Below, one piece after another: positions 1 through 7,606 of a stretch of 64,000 bases of DNA. Within the stretch, counting starts at the first letter, position 1. Each line of letters begins with the position of its first letter. The translations under genes were made by a program, and so were the position numbers. This stretch comes from an uncultured Allorhizobium sp. (GTDB lineage Bacteria; Pseudomonadota; Alphaproteobacteria; Rhizobiales; Rhizobiaceae): the NCBI GenBank assembly GCA_958439205.1, contig OY288189.1:3487001-3551000 (forward strand). Reading direction: 5' to 3'. Under the pieces are notes generated by a model that was not told the origin of the DNA, searched no databases, and was given only the letters and a program-made list of their open reading frames with translations.

Positions 1-1
1 G

Positions 2-1195
2 GCGCTTTCGAGCGCGGCGCTGGGGTTCGCATGGGTCACGCTCACGGTCCGGCGCTACTGGCAAGGCGAATTCATCTCCTACTGGAAGGGCTTCGAGCAG
101 GCCGAGATCTATAGCTATCCGGTTGCGTGGCTGGCCATCGGCGTCGCTCTTCTGGCCATCGGTTCGCGGTTCGAGGCCCGGCATCTGCGCCCCTGGAGCA
201 GCCTGCCATGGATCTCGGTCGCGTCGCTTGCCGGCGTTCTGATCCTGATCGCTTGGGATCCGACGCTGGTCGGATCGGAAGCCCTGTGGCGCACACCGGT
301 CTTCAACCAGTTGCTGCCCGGCTACGGCATCCCGACCCTTCTGGCAATTTATGGGGCTTACGAGATGCGCAACTGGTCGGACCTGCGCGCCCGCTACGCC
401 CTGCAGGGGCTGGCCAGCCTTCTCAGCCTGCTCACCATCGCCATTCTGGTGCGCCATGCGATGAATGGCGGCGTGCTTGATTCGTCGACGCCGACACTCG
501 GGGAGCAGTCGATCTACACGCTGCTGGTCGTCGGGCTCTCGGGCATCCTGATGACGCTTGATTTGAAATCGCCGAGCCCCGTCTTCCGCTATGGCTCGAT
601 GGTGGCAGGCGGGATGGCCATCGCCCAGACGGTCAGCCTGCATCTCGGCGCGCTCAATCCCTATTTCACCGGCGAGAGCACCGGTAGCTGGCCGCTGATT
701 AACCTGCTGCTAATCGGCTATCTGCTGCCCGGCCTCGCCTATGCCGGCCTCGCCTTTTATGCCCGTGACAAGCGGCCCCTGCCCTATGTCGTGCTGCTGG
801 CGCTTTCCGGTGCGGTGCTCGGCTTTGCCTGGGTCACGCTTTCGGTACGGCGCTTCTGGCAGGGCGAATTCATTGCCTACTGGAAGGGTTTCGAGCAGGC
901 GGAGACCTATAGCTACTCGGTCGCCTGGCTCGCGATCGGCGTCGGGCTGCTCGTGCTCGGTTCACGCTTCGATGCCAGAAGCCTGCGCATCGCGTCGGCG
1001 GTCATCGTCATCGTGACGGTCGCCAAGGTCTTCCTGATCGACATGGCCAATCTCGAAGGCGTGCTGCGTGCGCTCTCCTTCATCGGCCTCGGCTTCGTGC
1101 TGATCGGCATCGGACTCTTCTATCAGAAGATCCTGAGCGGCAAGTCCGGCAGATCACCAGCCGTGGACGAGGACGAGGCACCGACGGGGATCTGA
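2..1195 (+). CDS. DUF2339 family polytopic membrane protein, C-terminal part
   Basis: The frame is open from base 2, so the window holds the last 397 residues of a larger protein whose start lies upstream. It is almost entirely hydrophobic, with many membrane spans, and matches the DUF2339 pattern in which a VRR-WQGEF-YWKGFEQAE-YSY-WLAIG block is followed by a KVFLIDMANLEGVLRALSFIGLGF tail and a YQK end. The VRR block occurs twice in this fragment, at about bases 2-180 and 800-990 (266 residues apart), showing an internal duplication. The family sits in the inner membrane and has no established biochemical function. The next gene starts 66 bases downstream on the same strand. The family call is fairly safe; any role would be a guess. 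Confidence 0.85.
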   Translation, partial: ALSSAALGFAWVTLTVRRYWQGEFISYWKGFEQAEIYSYPVAWLAIGVALLAIGSRFEARHLRPWSSLPWISVASLAGVLILIAWDPTLVGSEALWRTPVFNQLLPGYGIPTLLAIYGAYEMRNWSDLRARYALQGLASLLSLLTIAILVRHAMNGGVLDSSTPTLGEQSIYTLLVVGLSGILMTLDLKSPSPVFRYGSMVAGGMAIAQTVSLHLGALNPYFTGESTGSWPLINLLLIGYLLPGLAYAGLAFYARDKRPLPYVVLLALSGAVLGFAWVTLSVRRFWQGEFIAYWKGFEQAETYSYSVAWLAIGVGLLVLGSRFDARSLRIASAVIVIVTVAKVFLIDMANLEGVLRALSFIGLGFVLIGIGLFYQKILSGKSGRSPAVDEDEAPTGI

Positions 1196-1261
1196 TCAAG
1201 GGCGGTTGAACAGGGAGCGCTCGCAAGGCTAGATGCGGCCAGCCGAAACGGGGACTGAAAC

Positions 1262-1915
1262 TTGACCGCCCTTCTCACCGCCGCAGATTTTGCCCCTCAG
1301 GAGGCGCTCGCCGCCGATCTCCTCGACCATGCGACCGAGGGGGATGATGGCTCGCACGACCTCGCCCATATCCACCGCGTCTTCAAGAATGCGCTGAAGA
1401 TCCAGGCAGGCGAAGGCGGCGATCCTCAAATCCTCGCAGCTGCCGTGCTGCTGCATGACTGCGTCGCCGTCGAGAAGAGCTCGCCGCTCCGGTCGCAGGC
1501 TTCACGGCTTGCGGCAGAGAAAGCGAGCGGCATCCTTGCCGGGCTCGGCTGGCCCGAGGAGAAGATTGCTGCGGTTGCGCATGCGATCCTGACGCACAGC
1601 TTTTCCGCCAATATCCGGCCGGAAACGCTGGAAGCGAAGATGTTGCAGGATGCCGACCGGCTGGATGCGATCGGCATGGTCGGTGTGGCCCGCTGCTTCT
1701 ACATCGCCGGCCGCATGGGCTCCGGGCTCTATCATCCCGCCGATCCGAGCGCCGAGCATCGGCCACTCGACGACCGGTCTTATGCCATCGACCACTTCCC
1801 GGCGAAGCTGCTAAAACTTTCCGACGGTTTCCAGACCGAGACGGGTGCCACGCTCGCAAAAGAACGGCACGAGCGCCTCTCCATTTTCCTCTCCCTTTTC
1901 CGCGACGAAATCTGA
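1262..1915 (+). CDS. HD-domain phosphohydrolase
   Basis: A 217-residue cytoplasmic protein of the HD superfamily, whose members are metal-dependent phosphohydrolases acting on nucleotides or related phosphates. Visible metal ligands are H32-D33 (SHDLAHIHRV), H65-D66 (VLLHDCVA), a helix with H107 and H112 (AHAILTHSF) and a late aspartate in QDADRLDAIG (D130-D135). This resembles the YedJ type of stand-alone HD proteins. The reading frame begins with TTG directly after a GGGACTGAAAC leader; there is no better ATG before the first HD residues. It ends 9 bases before the MOSC gene, so the two are probably co-transcribed. Substrate unknown. Confidence 0.82.
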   Translation: MTALLTAADFAPQEALAADLLDHATEGDDGSHDLAHIHRVFKNALKIQAGEGGDPQILAAAVLLHDCVAVEKSSPLRSQASRLAAEKASGILAGLGWPEEKIAAVAHAILTHSFSANIRPETLEAKMLQDADRLDAIGMVGVARCFYIAGRMGSGLYHPADPSAEHRPLDDRSYAIDHFPAKLLKLSDGFQTETGATLAKERHERLSIFLSLFRDEI

Positions 1916-1924
1916 AGGTGCGGC

Positions 1925-2770
1925 ATGCAGATCACTGACCTCTTCATCTATCCGTTCAAGAGCGCCCGCGGCATTGCGCTGCCGCAGGCGCGTATTGATG
2001 CCATGGGCCTGGGCGGTGACCGGCGGATGATGCTGGTCGATCCCTCAGGCCACTTCATCACCCAGCGCGAACTGCCGGAGCTCGCCCGTCTCACAGCACT
2101 TCCGGCGGCGGCCTATCTGACGCTGCGCCTGGGTGACGGGCGCGAGATGATGGTCGCGCCACCGCAGCCGGACAACCGCATGGATGTGGCGATCTGGCGT
2201 TCGATCGTCAGCGCCGCCGTCGCCCATGACAGCATCAACGACAAGCTCTCGGAGTGGTTCGGACGACCCGTCAAACTCGTCTTCATCGATGGCGACAGCC
2301 GCCGCGACGCGAACGCGGAATGGGCGGGCGAGAATTCGCCAATGGGCTTTGCCGATGGCTACCAGATCCTGGTGACGACATCAGGATCCTTGCGAGCGCT
2401 GAACGAAGACATGGAACGGCATGGCGAAGGCGAAGTCGGCATGGACCGCTTCCGGCCCAACATCGTCGTCGACTGCGACGAGCCCTGGGCCGAGGACGCC
2501 TGGACGGGGCTCGAGATCGGCGGCATCCGCTTCGATTTCGTCAAACCCTGCCCGCGCTGCATCATGGCCACTCAGGACCAGCAGACCGGATCCCGCGAGG
2601 GCGCCAATCCCATGCCGGCCATGGGGCGCATTCGCATGTCCGCAGACCGGCGCGTGCCGGGGGTGCTTTTCGGCTGGAATGCGGTGCCGCGGGGTGAAGG
2701 GCTGGTGCGGGTTGGGGATGAGGTGACTGTGCTCGGCAGCCGCGAGGCTTGGGCGTTCAAGCAGCGGTGA
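1925..2770 (+). CDS. MOSC domain protein, YcbX/mARC type
   Basis: A 281-residue protein with an N-terminal MOSC_N beta barrel (MQITDLFIYPFKSARGIALPQARID) and a C-terminal MOSC domain. The stretch MDRFRPNIVVD..EPWAEDAW..L.IGGIRFDFVKPCPRC is the YcbX/mARC signature, and one of the cysteines near residues 209-212 would bind the molybdenum cofactor. Relatives reduce N-hydroxylated bases such as 6-hydroxylaminopurine using molybdenum cofactor and an electron donor. Unlike E. coli YcbX, there is no C-terminal 2Fe-2S ferredoxin domain, so the electron donor must be a separate protein. Start ATG 9 bases after the HD gene with GAAGG upstream. Confidence 0.88.
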   Translation: MQITDLFIYPFKSARGIALPQARIDAMGLGGDRRMMLVDPSGHFITQRELPELARLTALPAAAYLTLRLGDGREMMVAPPQPDNRMDVAIWRSIVSAAVAHDSINDKLSEWFGRPVKLVFIDGDSRRDANAEWAGENSPMGFADGYQILVTTSGSLRALNEDMERHGEGEVGMDRFRPNIVVDCDEPWAEDAWTGLEIGGIRFDFVKPCPRCIMATQDQQTGSREGANPMPAMGRIRMSADRRVPGVLFGWNAVPRGEGLVRVGDEVTVLGSREAWAFKQR

Positions 2771-2812
2771 GATTGCTGGGACTTACGGCTTAGAACGGTG
2801 TTTGCGGCTTTT

Positions 2813-2923
2813 GCCCCTCACCCTACCCTCTCCCCGCAGGCGGGGAGAGGGGGAGCGCGACGCTAGCGGAGTGGCCTTCTCCCCGCCTGCGGGGAGAAGG
2901 TGCCCGAAGGGCGGATGAGGGGC
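2813..2923. repeat. Palindromic intergenic repeat, RIME-like
   Basis: A 111 bp element bounded by an inverted repeat GCCCCTCA (2813-2820) and TGAGGGGC (2916-2923). Inside are two near-perfect hairpins: CCCTCTCCCCGC with its complement (2826-2851) and CCTTCTCCCCGC with its complement (2875-2900). The arrangement of two GC-rich hairpins within an outer inverted repeat resembles the Rhizobium-specific intergenic mosaic elements. It lies between the MOSC gene and the MFS gene, where it may act as a bidirectional terminator or mRNA-stabilising structure. The family name is inference; the symmetry is read directly. Confidence 0.7.
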
Positions 2924-3050
2924 TTTGGTGGCAGACGGCCGCGGATCGCCACCTGACATCCATCAAATCCCCTGATGGCCAGTTCATCAAAAGGCGTTTC
3001 TGCTCATCGAGCGACTGCACTATTGTGTGATCGACAGAGGAGAATCCGCC

Positions 3051-4271
3051 ATGACGACCACCAGCCGTCCTGCCATGCCCTGGCTCATCATTCTCGCGGG
3101 ATCGCTGATTGCGGTGATGACCTTCGGGCCGCGTTCGGCCATGGGCTTCTTCCAGCTGCCGATGCTGGCCGATCGGGGTTGGGATCGGTCGACCTTCGGG
3201 CTTGCAATGGCCTTCCAGAACCTGTTCTGGGGTATCAGCCAGCCGTTTTTCGGCGCGCTTGCCGACAAATACGGCACCGGTCGCGTGCTCGTCATGTCCG
3301 GCATGCTTTATGCGGCGGGCCTGGTGATGATGGCGCATGCAGCGGCGCCGATCTGGTTGCATATTGGCGGCGGCGTGCTGGTCGGCACCGCCATCGGGGC
3401 CGGCTCGTTCAGCGTCATTCTGTCGGCCTTTGCCCGAAACGTCACGCCGGAGCAGCGGTCGATGGCGTTTGGCATCGGGACGGCTGCCGGTTCGGCGGGC
3501 ATGTTCCTGTTTGCGCCGCTCAGCCAGGGTTTCATCTCGGCCTTCGGCTGGTCGGACAGTCTCGTCATCATCGCGGTCATGATGCTGGTCGTGCCGCTCT
3601 TGGCCTTCCCGCTGCGCGGCAATGCGCAGTCCGGCAGCCAGTCGGGCAACCAGTACAAGCAGACGGTGGCGGAAGCGCTGAAGGAAGCCTTCGCGCACAA
3701 GAGCTATCTGCTGCTCACCACCGGCTTTTTTGTCTGCGGCTTCCAGGTCGCCTTCATCACCGCGCATTTCCCGGCCTATCTCGGCGATATCGGCATTGAA
3801 GCAAGCTATGCGGTCATCGCCATGGCGCTGATCGGCTTCTTCAACATCATCGGCTCGCTGGCCGCCGGCTGGATCGGCCAGCGCTATTCGAAGCCCTATT
3901 TCCTCGCCTACATCTATATCGGTCGCTCGATCACGGTGACGCTCTTCCTGCTTCTGCCGCAGACGCCGGCCTCCGTGGTCGTCTTTGCTGCCGTGATGGG
4001 CCTCTTGTGGCTTTCCACCGTGCCGCCGACCAATGGGCTCGTGGCCATCATGTTCGGCACGCGCCACCTCGGCCTGCTCGGCGGCCTGGTGTTCCTGTCG
4101 CACCAGATCGGCTCTTTCCTCGGCGTGTGGATGGGCGGCTATCTCTACGACCTGTTCGGAACTTACGACCAGGTCTGGTGGCTGGGTGTGGCGCTTGGGA
4201 TCTTCGCGGCTGTGGTGCATTGGCCGATCAGCGAAAAATCGGTCGAGCGACCAGAAATCGCAGTGGCGTAA
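3051..4271 (+). CDS. MFS transporter
   Basis: A 406-residue inner-membrane protein with the layout of a 12-helix major facilitator. The first helix contains MPWLIILAGSLIAVMTFGPRSAMGFF, the loop after helix 2 reads GALADKYGTGRVLVMSGML (motif A type), and a central hydrophilic loop lies around residues 196-220. The overall pattern resembles the oxalate:formate antiporter-like group, but the substrate cannot be read from sequence. ATG at 3051 is chosen because AGAGGAGAA lies just before it; an in-frame GTG at 3027 lacks a ribosome site. It stands alone, with a repeat element upstream and a small promoter-bearing region downstream. Confidence 0.85.
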   Translation: MTTTSRPAMPWLIILAGSLIAVMTFGPRSAMGFFQLPMLADRGWDRSTFGLAMAFQNLFWGISQPFFGALADKYGTGRVLVMSGMLYAAGLVMMAHAAAPIWLHIGGGVLVGTAIGAGSFSVILSAFARNVTPEQRSMAFGIGTAAGSAGMFLFAPLSQGFISAFGWSDSLVIIAVMMLVVPLLAFPLRGNAQSGSQSGNQYKQTVAEALKEAFAHKSYLLLTTGFFVCGFQVAFITAHFPAYLGDIGIEASYAVIAMALIGFFNIIGSLAAGWIGQRYSKPYFLAYIYIGRSITVTLFLLLPQTPASVVVFAAVMGLLWLSTVPPTNGLVAIMFGTRHLGLLGGLVFLSHQIGSFLGVWMGGYLYDLFGTYDQVWWLGVALGIFAAVVHWPISEKSVERPEIAVA

Positions 4272-4387
4272 TTTTGCCCAAAGTAAGATCATATTTCGGC
4301 ATTCGCCCTATGCCGGATCAAAATTCCTATGTTTTCAGCTGACAGCGACTGTCACAGAAAATTATTTTATTTTTCCCGGACTGACCG

Positions 4388-4416
4388 TTGACGGATTCCG
4401 AGCCAGCACCTACCTT
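4388..4416 (+). promoter_or_regulatory. Sigma-70-type promoter
   Basis: TTGACG (4388-4393) and TACCTT (4411-4416) are separated by exactly 17 bases, giving an expected transcript start near 4423. The transcript would carry a hairpin CGGCCTCC/GGAGGCCG (4454-4461 and 4467-4474) and then AAGGAGGT just before the 31-codon frame at 4499. It may drive that short frame, a small RNA, or the gene at 4672. Confidence 0.5.
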
Positions 4417-4498
4417 GTGCGAGCTGGTTCGGACACTGACGACGAACCATGAACGGCCTCCGCATGGGAGGCCGCAGCCAAAGAAGGAGGTCAGCGAA

Positions 4499-4594
4499 AT
4501 GCAAGTTGTGTTTCTTGATGCCATCCGATCCTGGCAGACGACCCCGCGCTTCGTGATGGTGAAACGCCATTCCGAATGCACCTGTCGAATGTGA
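4499..4594 (+). CDS. Possible 31-residue small protein or leader peptide
   Basis: A 31-codon frame beginning MQVVFLDAIRSW and ending SECTCRM. It is short, yet its ATG follows an almost perfect ribosome site, AAGGAGG at 4484-4490, eight bases upstream, and a well-spaced promoter and hairpin precede it. The peptide is basic in its second half and has two cysteines near the end. It has no recognised family. The hairpin directly before the ribosome site could control translation, so a leader peptide or a dual-function RNA are alternatives. Support comes from the signals, not from homology. Confidence 0.4.
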   Translation: MQVVFLDAIRSWQTTPRFVMVKRHSECTCRM

Positions 4595-4671
4595 CGCTGC
4601 GCAAGCACTGATTTCATTTCATCGACATCTTAGACAACGCCGTGCCGCGCGCATGGGCGGGGAATATCGTT

Positions 4672-4926
4672 ATGAAGAAGCAAGTTATCGAATATGCCGG
4701 GATCCCGGTTGGCATCACCATCCCAGATGGCGACAGGGTCAAGTTCATCGCCGTCAAATATCCGGTCATCGACCTCGACGGCGGTAGCTATCGCAATATC
4801 AACGAGCTGCAGGCCGCCATTCACGATCACATGGCGAAATCTGCGCCCGAGGATCAGGCCGTGTTTCTGGGGGCCGCCAATTCGCCGGGCGCTTCCAGCG
4901 AACGCAAGGTCTTCAACGCTGCCTGA
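4672..4926 (+). CDS. Conserved-looking hypothetical protein, 84 residues
   Basis: Begins [23 protein letters not shown] and contains [26 protein letters not shown], which looks like a small alpha/beta fold; no membrane segment or signal peptide. ATG 4672 is preferred over GTG 4642 because GGCGGGGA lies a few bases before it. The last 73 bases overlap the 3' end of recO on the other strand, so the two genes converge and overlap. I do not recognise the family. It could share the transcript started at 4423. Confidence 0.6.
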   Translation: MKKQVIEYAGIPVGITIPDGDRVKFIAVKYPVIDLDGGSYRNINELQAAIHDHMAKSAPEDQAVFLGAANSPGASSERKVFNAA

Positions 4927-5627
4927 CAGAAGCCCTCCCGTGCCGCGCCGGGTTCCAGCCCCCGCGGCACGTAGACGTGCCGATCCAGAAAATAGGCCGT
5001 GAGCCGGAAGGCTGCTGCCAGGGTCTCCGGATCCGCCGCCCGGTTCGTGCCGGGGGTGAGAAAATCCGGCAAGGCCAGCATCTTGTCTGCCCAGGGCTCA
5101 CCTGCTTCGCGACTGACCGCCCTGCCCGACTTCGGCGAGACATAAGCAAGATCGTGGCGCGTGCCCGTCGCGGCACACTCTTCCAGATCCAGACCAAATC
5201 CGAGATCGTTCAGCAGCGCCAGTTCGAAGCGGACGAAAAGTTCGCCCGCCGTCGCCGGGTCCTCCAGATGGTCGAGGATCACGTCCAACGCCTGGAAGAG
5301 ATGCGGATGGGGATCACGTTCGGGGAGAAGGCGCAGCAGCGAGGCCAGCGCCTGGACGCCATAGACGGCGGTCGCCGTTTCCATCAACCGGCCGGCGCGC
5401 AGCATGACCGGTTCGACCCTGTATTCGCCCAGATGTTCGTCGAGGCGCGCACGCCAGGTGACTTCGAGACGGTTGCCGGGTTGCAGGACGGGCTGCATGG
5501 TTCGCGAGCGGCCGGAGCGCACCATGCCGAGATGGCGTCCGCGGCTGCGCGTCATCATCTCGGCAATGACGCTTGTTTCGCCATGCCGCCGCACCCCGAG
5601 AAGGATCGCCTCATCTGTCCATTGCAT
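4854..5627 (-). CDS. recO: DNA repair protein RecO
   Basis: A 257-residue recombination mediator that loads RecA on SSB-coated DNA in the RecFOR pathway. The N-terminal OB fold is clear ([39 protein letters not shown]), followed by the helical C-terminal domain with [25 protein letters not shown]. Two of the usual four zinc cysteines seem absent, which is common in alphaproteobacterial RecO. In related genomes recO follows era directly. Here a TetR gene and a membrane-protein gene (5681-7585) separate them. The 3' end overlaps the opposite-strand hypothetical gene by 73 bases. Confidence 0.92.
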   Translation of the reverse strand: MQWTDEAILLGVRRHGETSVIAEMMTRSRGRHLGMVRSGRSRTMQPVLQPGNRLEVTWRARLDEHLGEYRVEPVMLRAGRLMETATAVYGVQALASLLRLLPERDPHPHLFQALDVILDHLEDPATAGELFVRFELALLNDLGFGLDLEECAATGTRHDLAYVSPKSGRAVSREAGEPWADKMLALPDFLTPGTNRAADPETLAAAFRLTAYFLDRHVYVPRGLEPGAAREGFCQAALKTLRSLEAPGELAAPRNTA

Positions 5628-5680
5628 GATCCGGTTTTACCGCAGAGCCCCCAGGAGAGCGAGGGATTTCGGCATGCGGA

Positions 5681-6322
5681 TCAGATTTCGGTCAGATAGC
5701 GCTGCACCCAGCCGCGCCAATGGGCAATTGCCTCGGCCTTGCCGGGATAGCGTTTCTCTTCATGCAGTTGCACGAGCGATTTCATCGCCTGAAGCAGGAC
5801 GACTGCCATGGCCTGCGCCTGTTCCTCGGCGATTGCCGGACGCCAGACCGACAGGATTTCGGCGATCCGCCGACGCAGGCCTTCGCGCAGCAGACCGGGA
5901 CGCACGCCCGGCTGCTCCCAGCGTGCATCGAGAAGGCTGAGTGCGAGGCTCCGTTCGGTCGCATGGGCGACCAGGACATCGAGCAGCCGATCGCCGAGCT
6001 GCATGGCATCCAAACCCGAAGCTTCCGCCTTGATGCGATCCAAAGCCGTCTCGACATGCTCGGCATAACGGGCAATCAAGGCGTCGGCGAGCAGATCCTT
6101 GTTGGGGAAGAACTGGTAGAGTGAACCGATCGGCGCGCCGGCACGGGCGGCAATCTCGGTCATGGTGGCGGCCTTGTAGCCTTGCTCGGCAAAAACGGCG
6201 GCACCAGCGTCGAGAAGCTTGGCGACCCGGGCGATGCCGCGCTTGCGCTTCGGCTCCTTGGCGGTCGGCGCTGGAGCCGGCTGGGTTGCTGCCGAACTTG
6301 ACTTTTGCGAGGTCATTCTCAT
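5681..6322 (-). CDS. TetR family transcriptional regulator
   Basis: A TetR repressor: the N-terminal helix-turn-helix reads RVAKLLDAGAAVFAEQGYKAATMTEIAARAGAPIGSLYQFFPNKDLLADALIARY, followed by a divergent ligand-binding domain ending in a WRGWVQRYL helix. Several starts are possible. The longest frame starts at 6349, but that codon lies inside a palindrome at 6335-6348 that looks like the operator, and nothing resembling a ribosome site precedes it. I therefore prefer the ATG at 6322 (6316 is also possible). Divergent from the AbrB-family membrane gene at 6422, which it probably controls along with itself. Ligand unknown. Confidence 0.85.
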   Translation of the reverse strand: MRMTSQKSSSAATQPAPAPTAKEPKRKRGIARVAKLLDAGAAVFAEQGYKAATMTEIAARAGAPIGSLYQFFPNKDLLADALIARYAEHVETALDRIKAEASGLDAMQLGDRLLDVLVAHATERSLALSLLDARWEQPGVRPGLLREGLRRRIAEILSVWRPAIAEEQAQAMAVVLLQAMKSLVQLHEEKRYPGKAEAIAHWRGWVQRYLTEI

Positions 6323-6334
6323 AAAACTCGATTG

Positions 6335-6348
6335 TGAGGTGCGCCTCA
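6335..6348. promoter_or_regulatory. Candidate TetR operator
   Basis: TGAGGTGCGCCTCA is a 14-base inverted repeat (TGAGG/CCTCA arms with a TGCG centre) in the gap between the TetR gene and the divergent membrane gene. TetR proteins normally bind such palindromes next to their own start, so autoregulation is inferred. Confidence 0.5.
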
Positions 6349-6421
6349 TTTATTTGATGAAATCACGCTTTCGTCCAGAACTTTCCCGGAAACGGATCTC
6401 AGACGAAGGACGGAGACGCTC

Positions 6422-7585
6422 ATGGCTTCGGACAAGGATCCCGAGACGCTCAAGCAAGCCGACCCGGACGGCGTTGCCGCTTCCGTCGCCTCGCCGGCAT
6501 CCGCGGTGAGCGCGCCGCCGCAGCCCGGCCTGCTGACACCGCTTCCGGTGATCCTCCGCTGGGCTATTCTTCTCGTGCTGTCCTTCGCCATATCAGGCGG
6601 CCTTTTCCTTGCGCATATCCCGGGCGCCCTGCTGCTCGGACCCATGGTCGCGGCAATTCTGGTTGCCACCAATGGAGCGCGGCTTTCCGTCCATCGCTAC
6701 CCTTACATCTTCGCCCACTCGCTGATCGGCTGCATCATTGCGCGCTCGATCGATCTCGGGACACTGTCGACGGTCGCAGACGACTGGCCGATCTTCCTCT
6801 CGGTCGTGCTGTCGATCATCGCGGCAAGCAGCCTGCTCGGCTATTTCATGGCGAAAGCGGAGATCCTGCCGGGAACGACGGCAATCTGGGGAACGTCGGC
6901 GGGGGCGGCATCTGCCATGGTGCTGATGGCGGAGGCGCATGGCGGTGATCCGAGGCTCGTCGCCTTCATGCAATATCTGCGGGTCGCCTTCGTCGCGACC
7001 GGGGCCTCGCTGATGGCGGCCTTCGTCTTCAACATCGAGGGTGGCGCCGCACAGGCCGTCGTCTGGTTTCCCAAGACCGACTGGCTCGATCTCGGCCTGA
7101 CGCTTTCCGCAGCACTCGCCGCCGCTTCGGTCGGCGCCTGGCTTCGCATACCCGCCGGGACGATGCTTCTGCCGCTCATTGCCACGACGATCCTGCATGT
7201 GATGGGCTACATCACGCTGCAACTTCCCGAATGGCTGCTGGCGCTCGGCTATGGGGTGATCGGCTGGCGGATCGGCCTGTCGTTTACCCGACGCATCCTG
7301 CGGCATGCGGCAAGTGCCCTGCCCCAGATCGTCGGCTCGATCCTTGTGCTGATGGCTTTTGGCGGCGGGCTCGCCTTCCTGCTCTGGTCGCTGCATGGCA
7401 TCGACCCGCTGACCGCCTATCTCGCAACAAGCCCGGGCGGACTCGATTCGATCGCGATCATTGCCGCGACGACGCCCGTCGACATGTCCTTCATCATGGC
7501 GCTGCAGACCATGCGGCTGATCCTGATCATCCTGATCGGACCGACGATTTCGGATTTCGTCGCAAGGCGGGTGGCGAAGGGCTGA
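6422..7585 (+). CDS. AbrB-family membrane protein (AmoA-like)
   Basis: A 387-residue polytopic membrane protein of the family historically mislabelled AbrB transition-state regulator. The duplicated signature is visible: a first half with GALLLGPMVAAILVATN...YIFAHSLIGCIIARSI and a second half with PAGTMLLPLIATTILHVMGY...GYGVIGWRIGLSFTR, and SPGGLDSIAIIAA near the end. About 10 membrane helices are apparent, after a hydrophilic 40-residue head rich in Ala and Pro. A transport role is suspected but the substrate is unknown. It is divergent from the TetR gene, which is the likely regulator. Confidence 0.85.
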   Translation: MASDKDPETLKQADPDGVAASVASPASAVSAPPQPGLLTPLPVILRWAILLVLSFAISGGLFLAHIPGALLLGPMVAAILVATNGARLSVHRYPYIFAHSLIGCIIARSIDLGTLSTVADDWPIFLSVVLSIIAASSLLGYFMAKAEILPGTTAIWGTSAGAASAMVLMAEAHGGDPRLVAFMQYLRVAFVATGASLMAAFVFNIEGGAAQAVVWFPKTDWLDLGLTLSAALAAASVGAWLRIPAGTMLLPLIATTILHVMGYITLQLPEWLLALGYGVIGWRIGLSFTRRILRHAASALPQIVGSILVLMAFGGGLAFLLWSLHGIDPLTAYLATSPGGLDSIAIIAATTPVDMSFIMALQTMRLILIILIGPTISDFVARRVAKG

Positions 7586-7606
7586 GCGCCCCTCGCCCAA
7601 TCATAT

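Noticed and set aside
2823..4292. Long minus-strand frame of 489 codons opposite the MFS gene
   Set aside because: It is the antisense shadow of a GC-rich transporter gene, very rich in His, Arg and Glu, with no domain or ribosome site.
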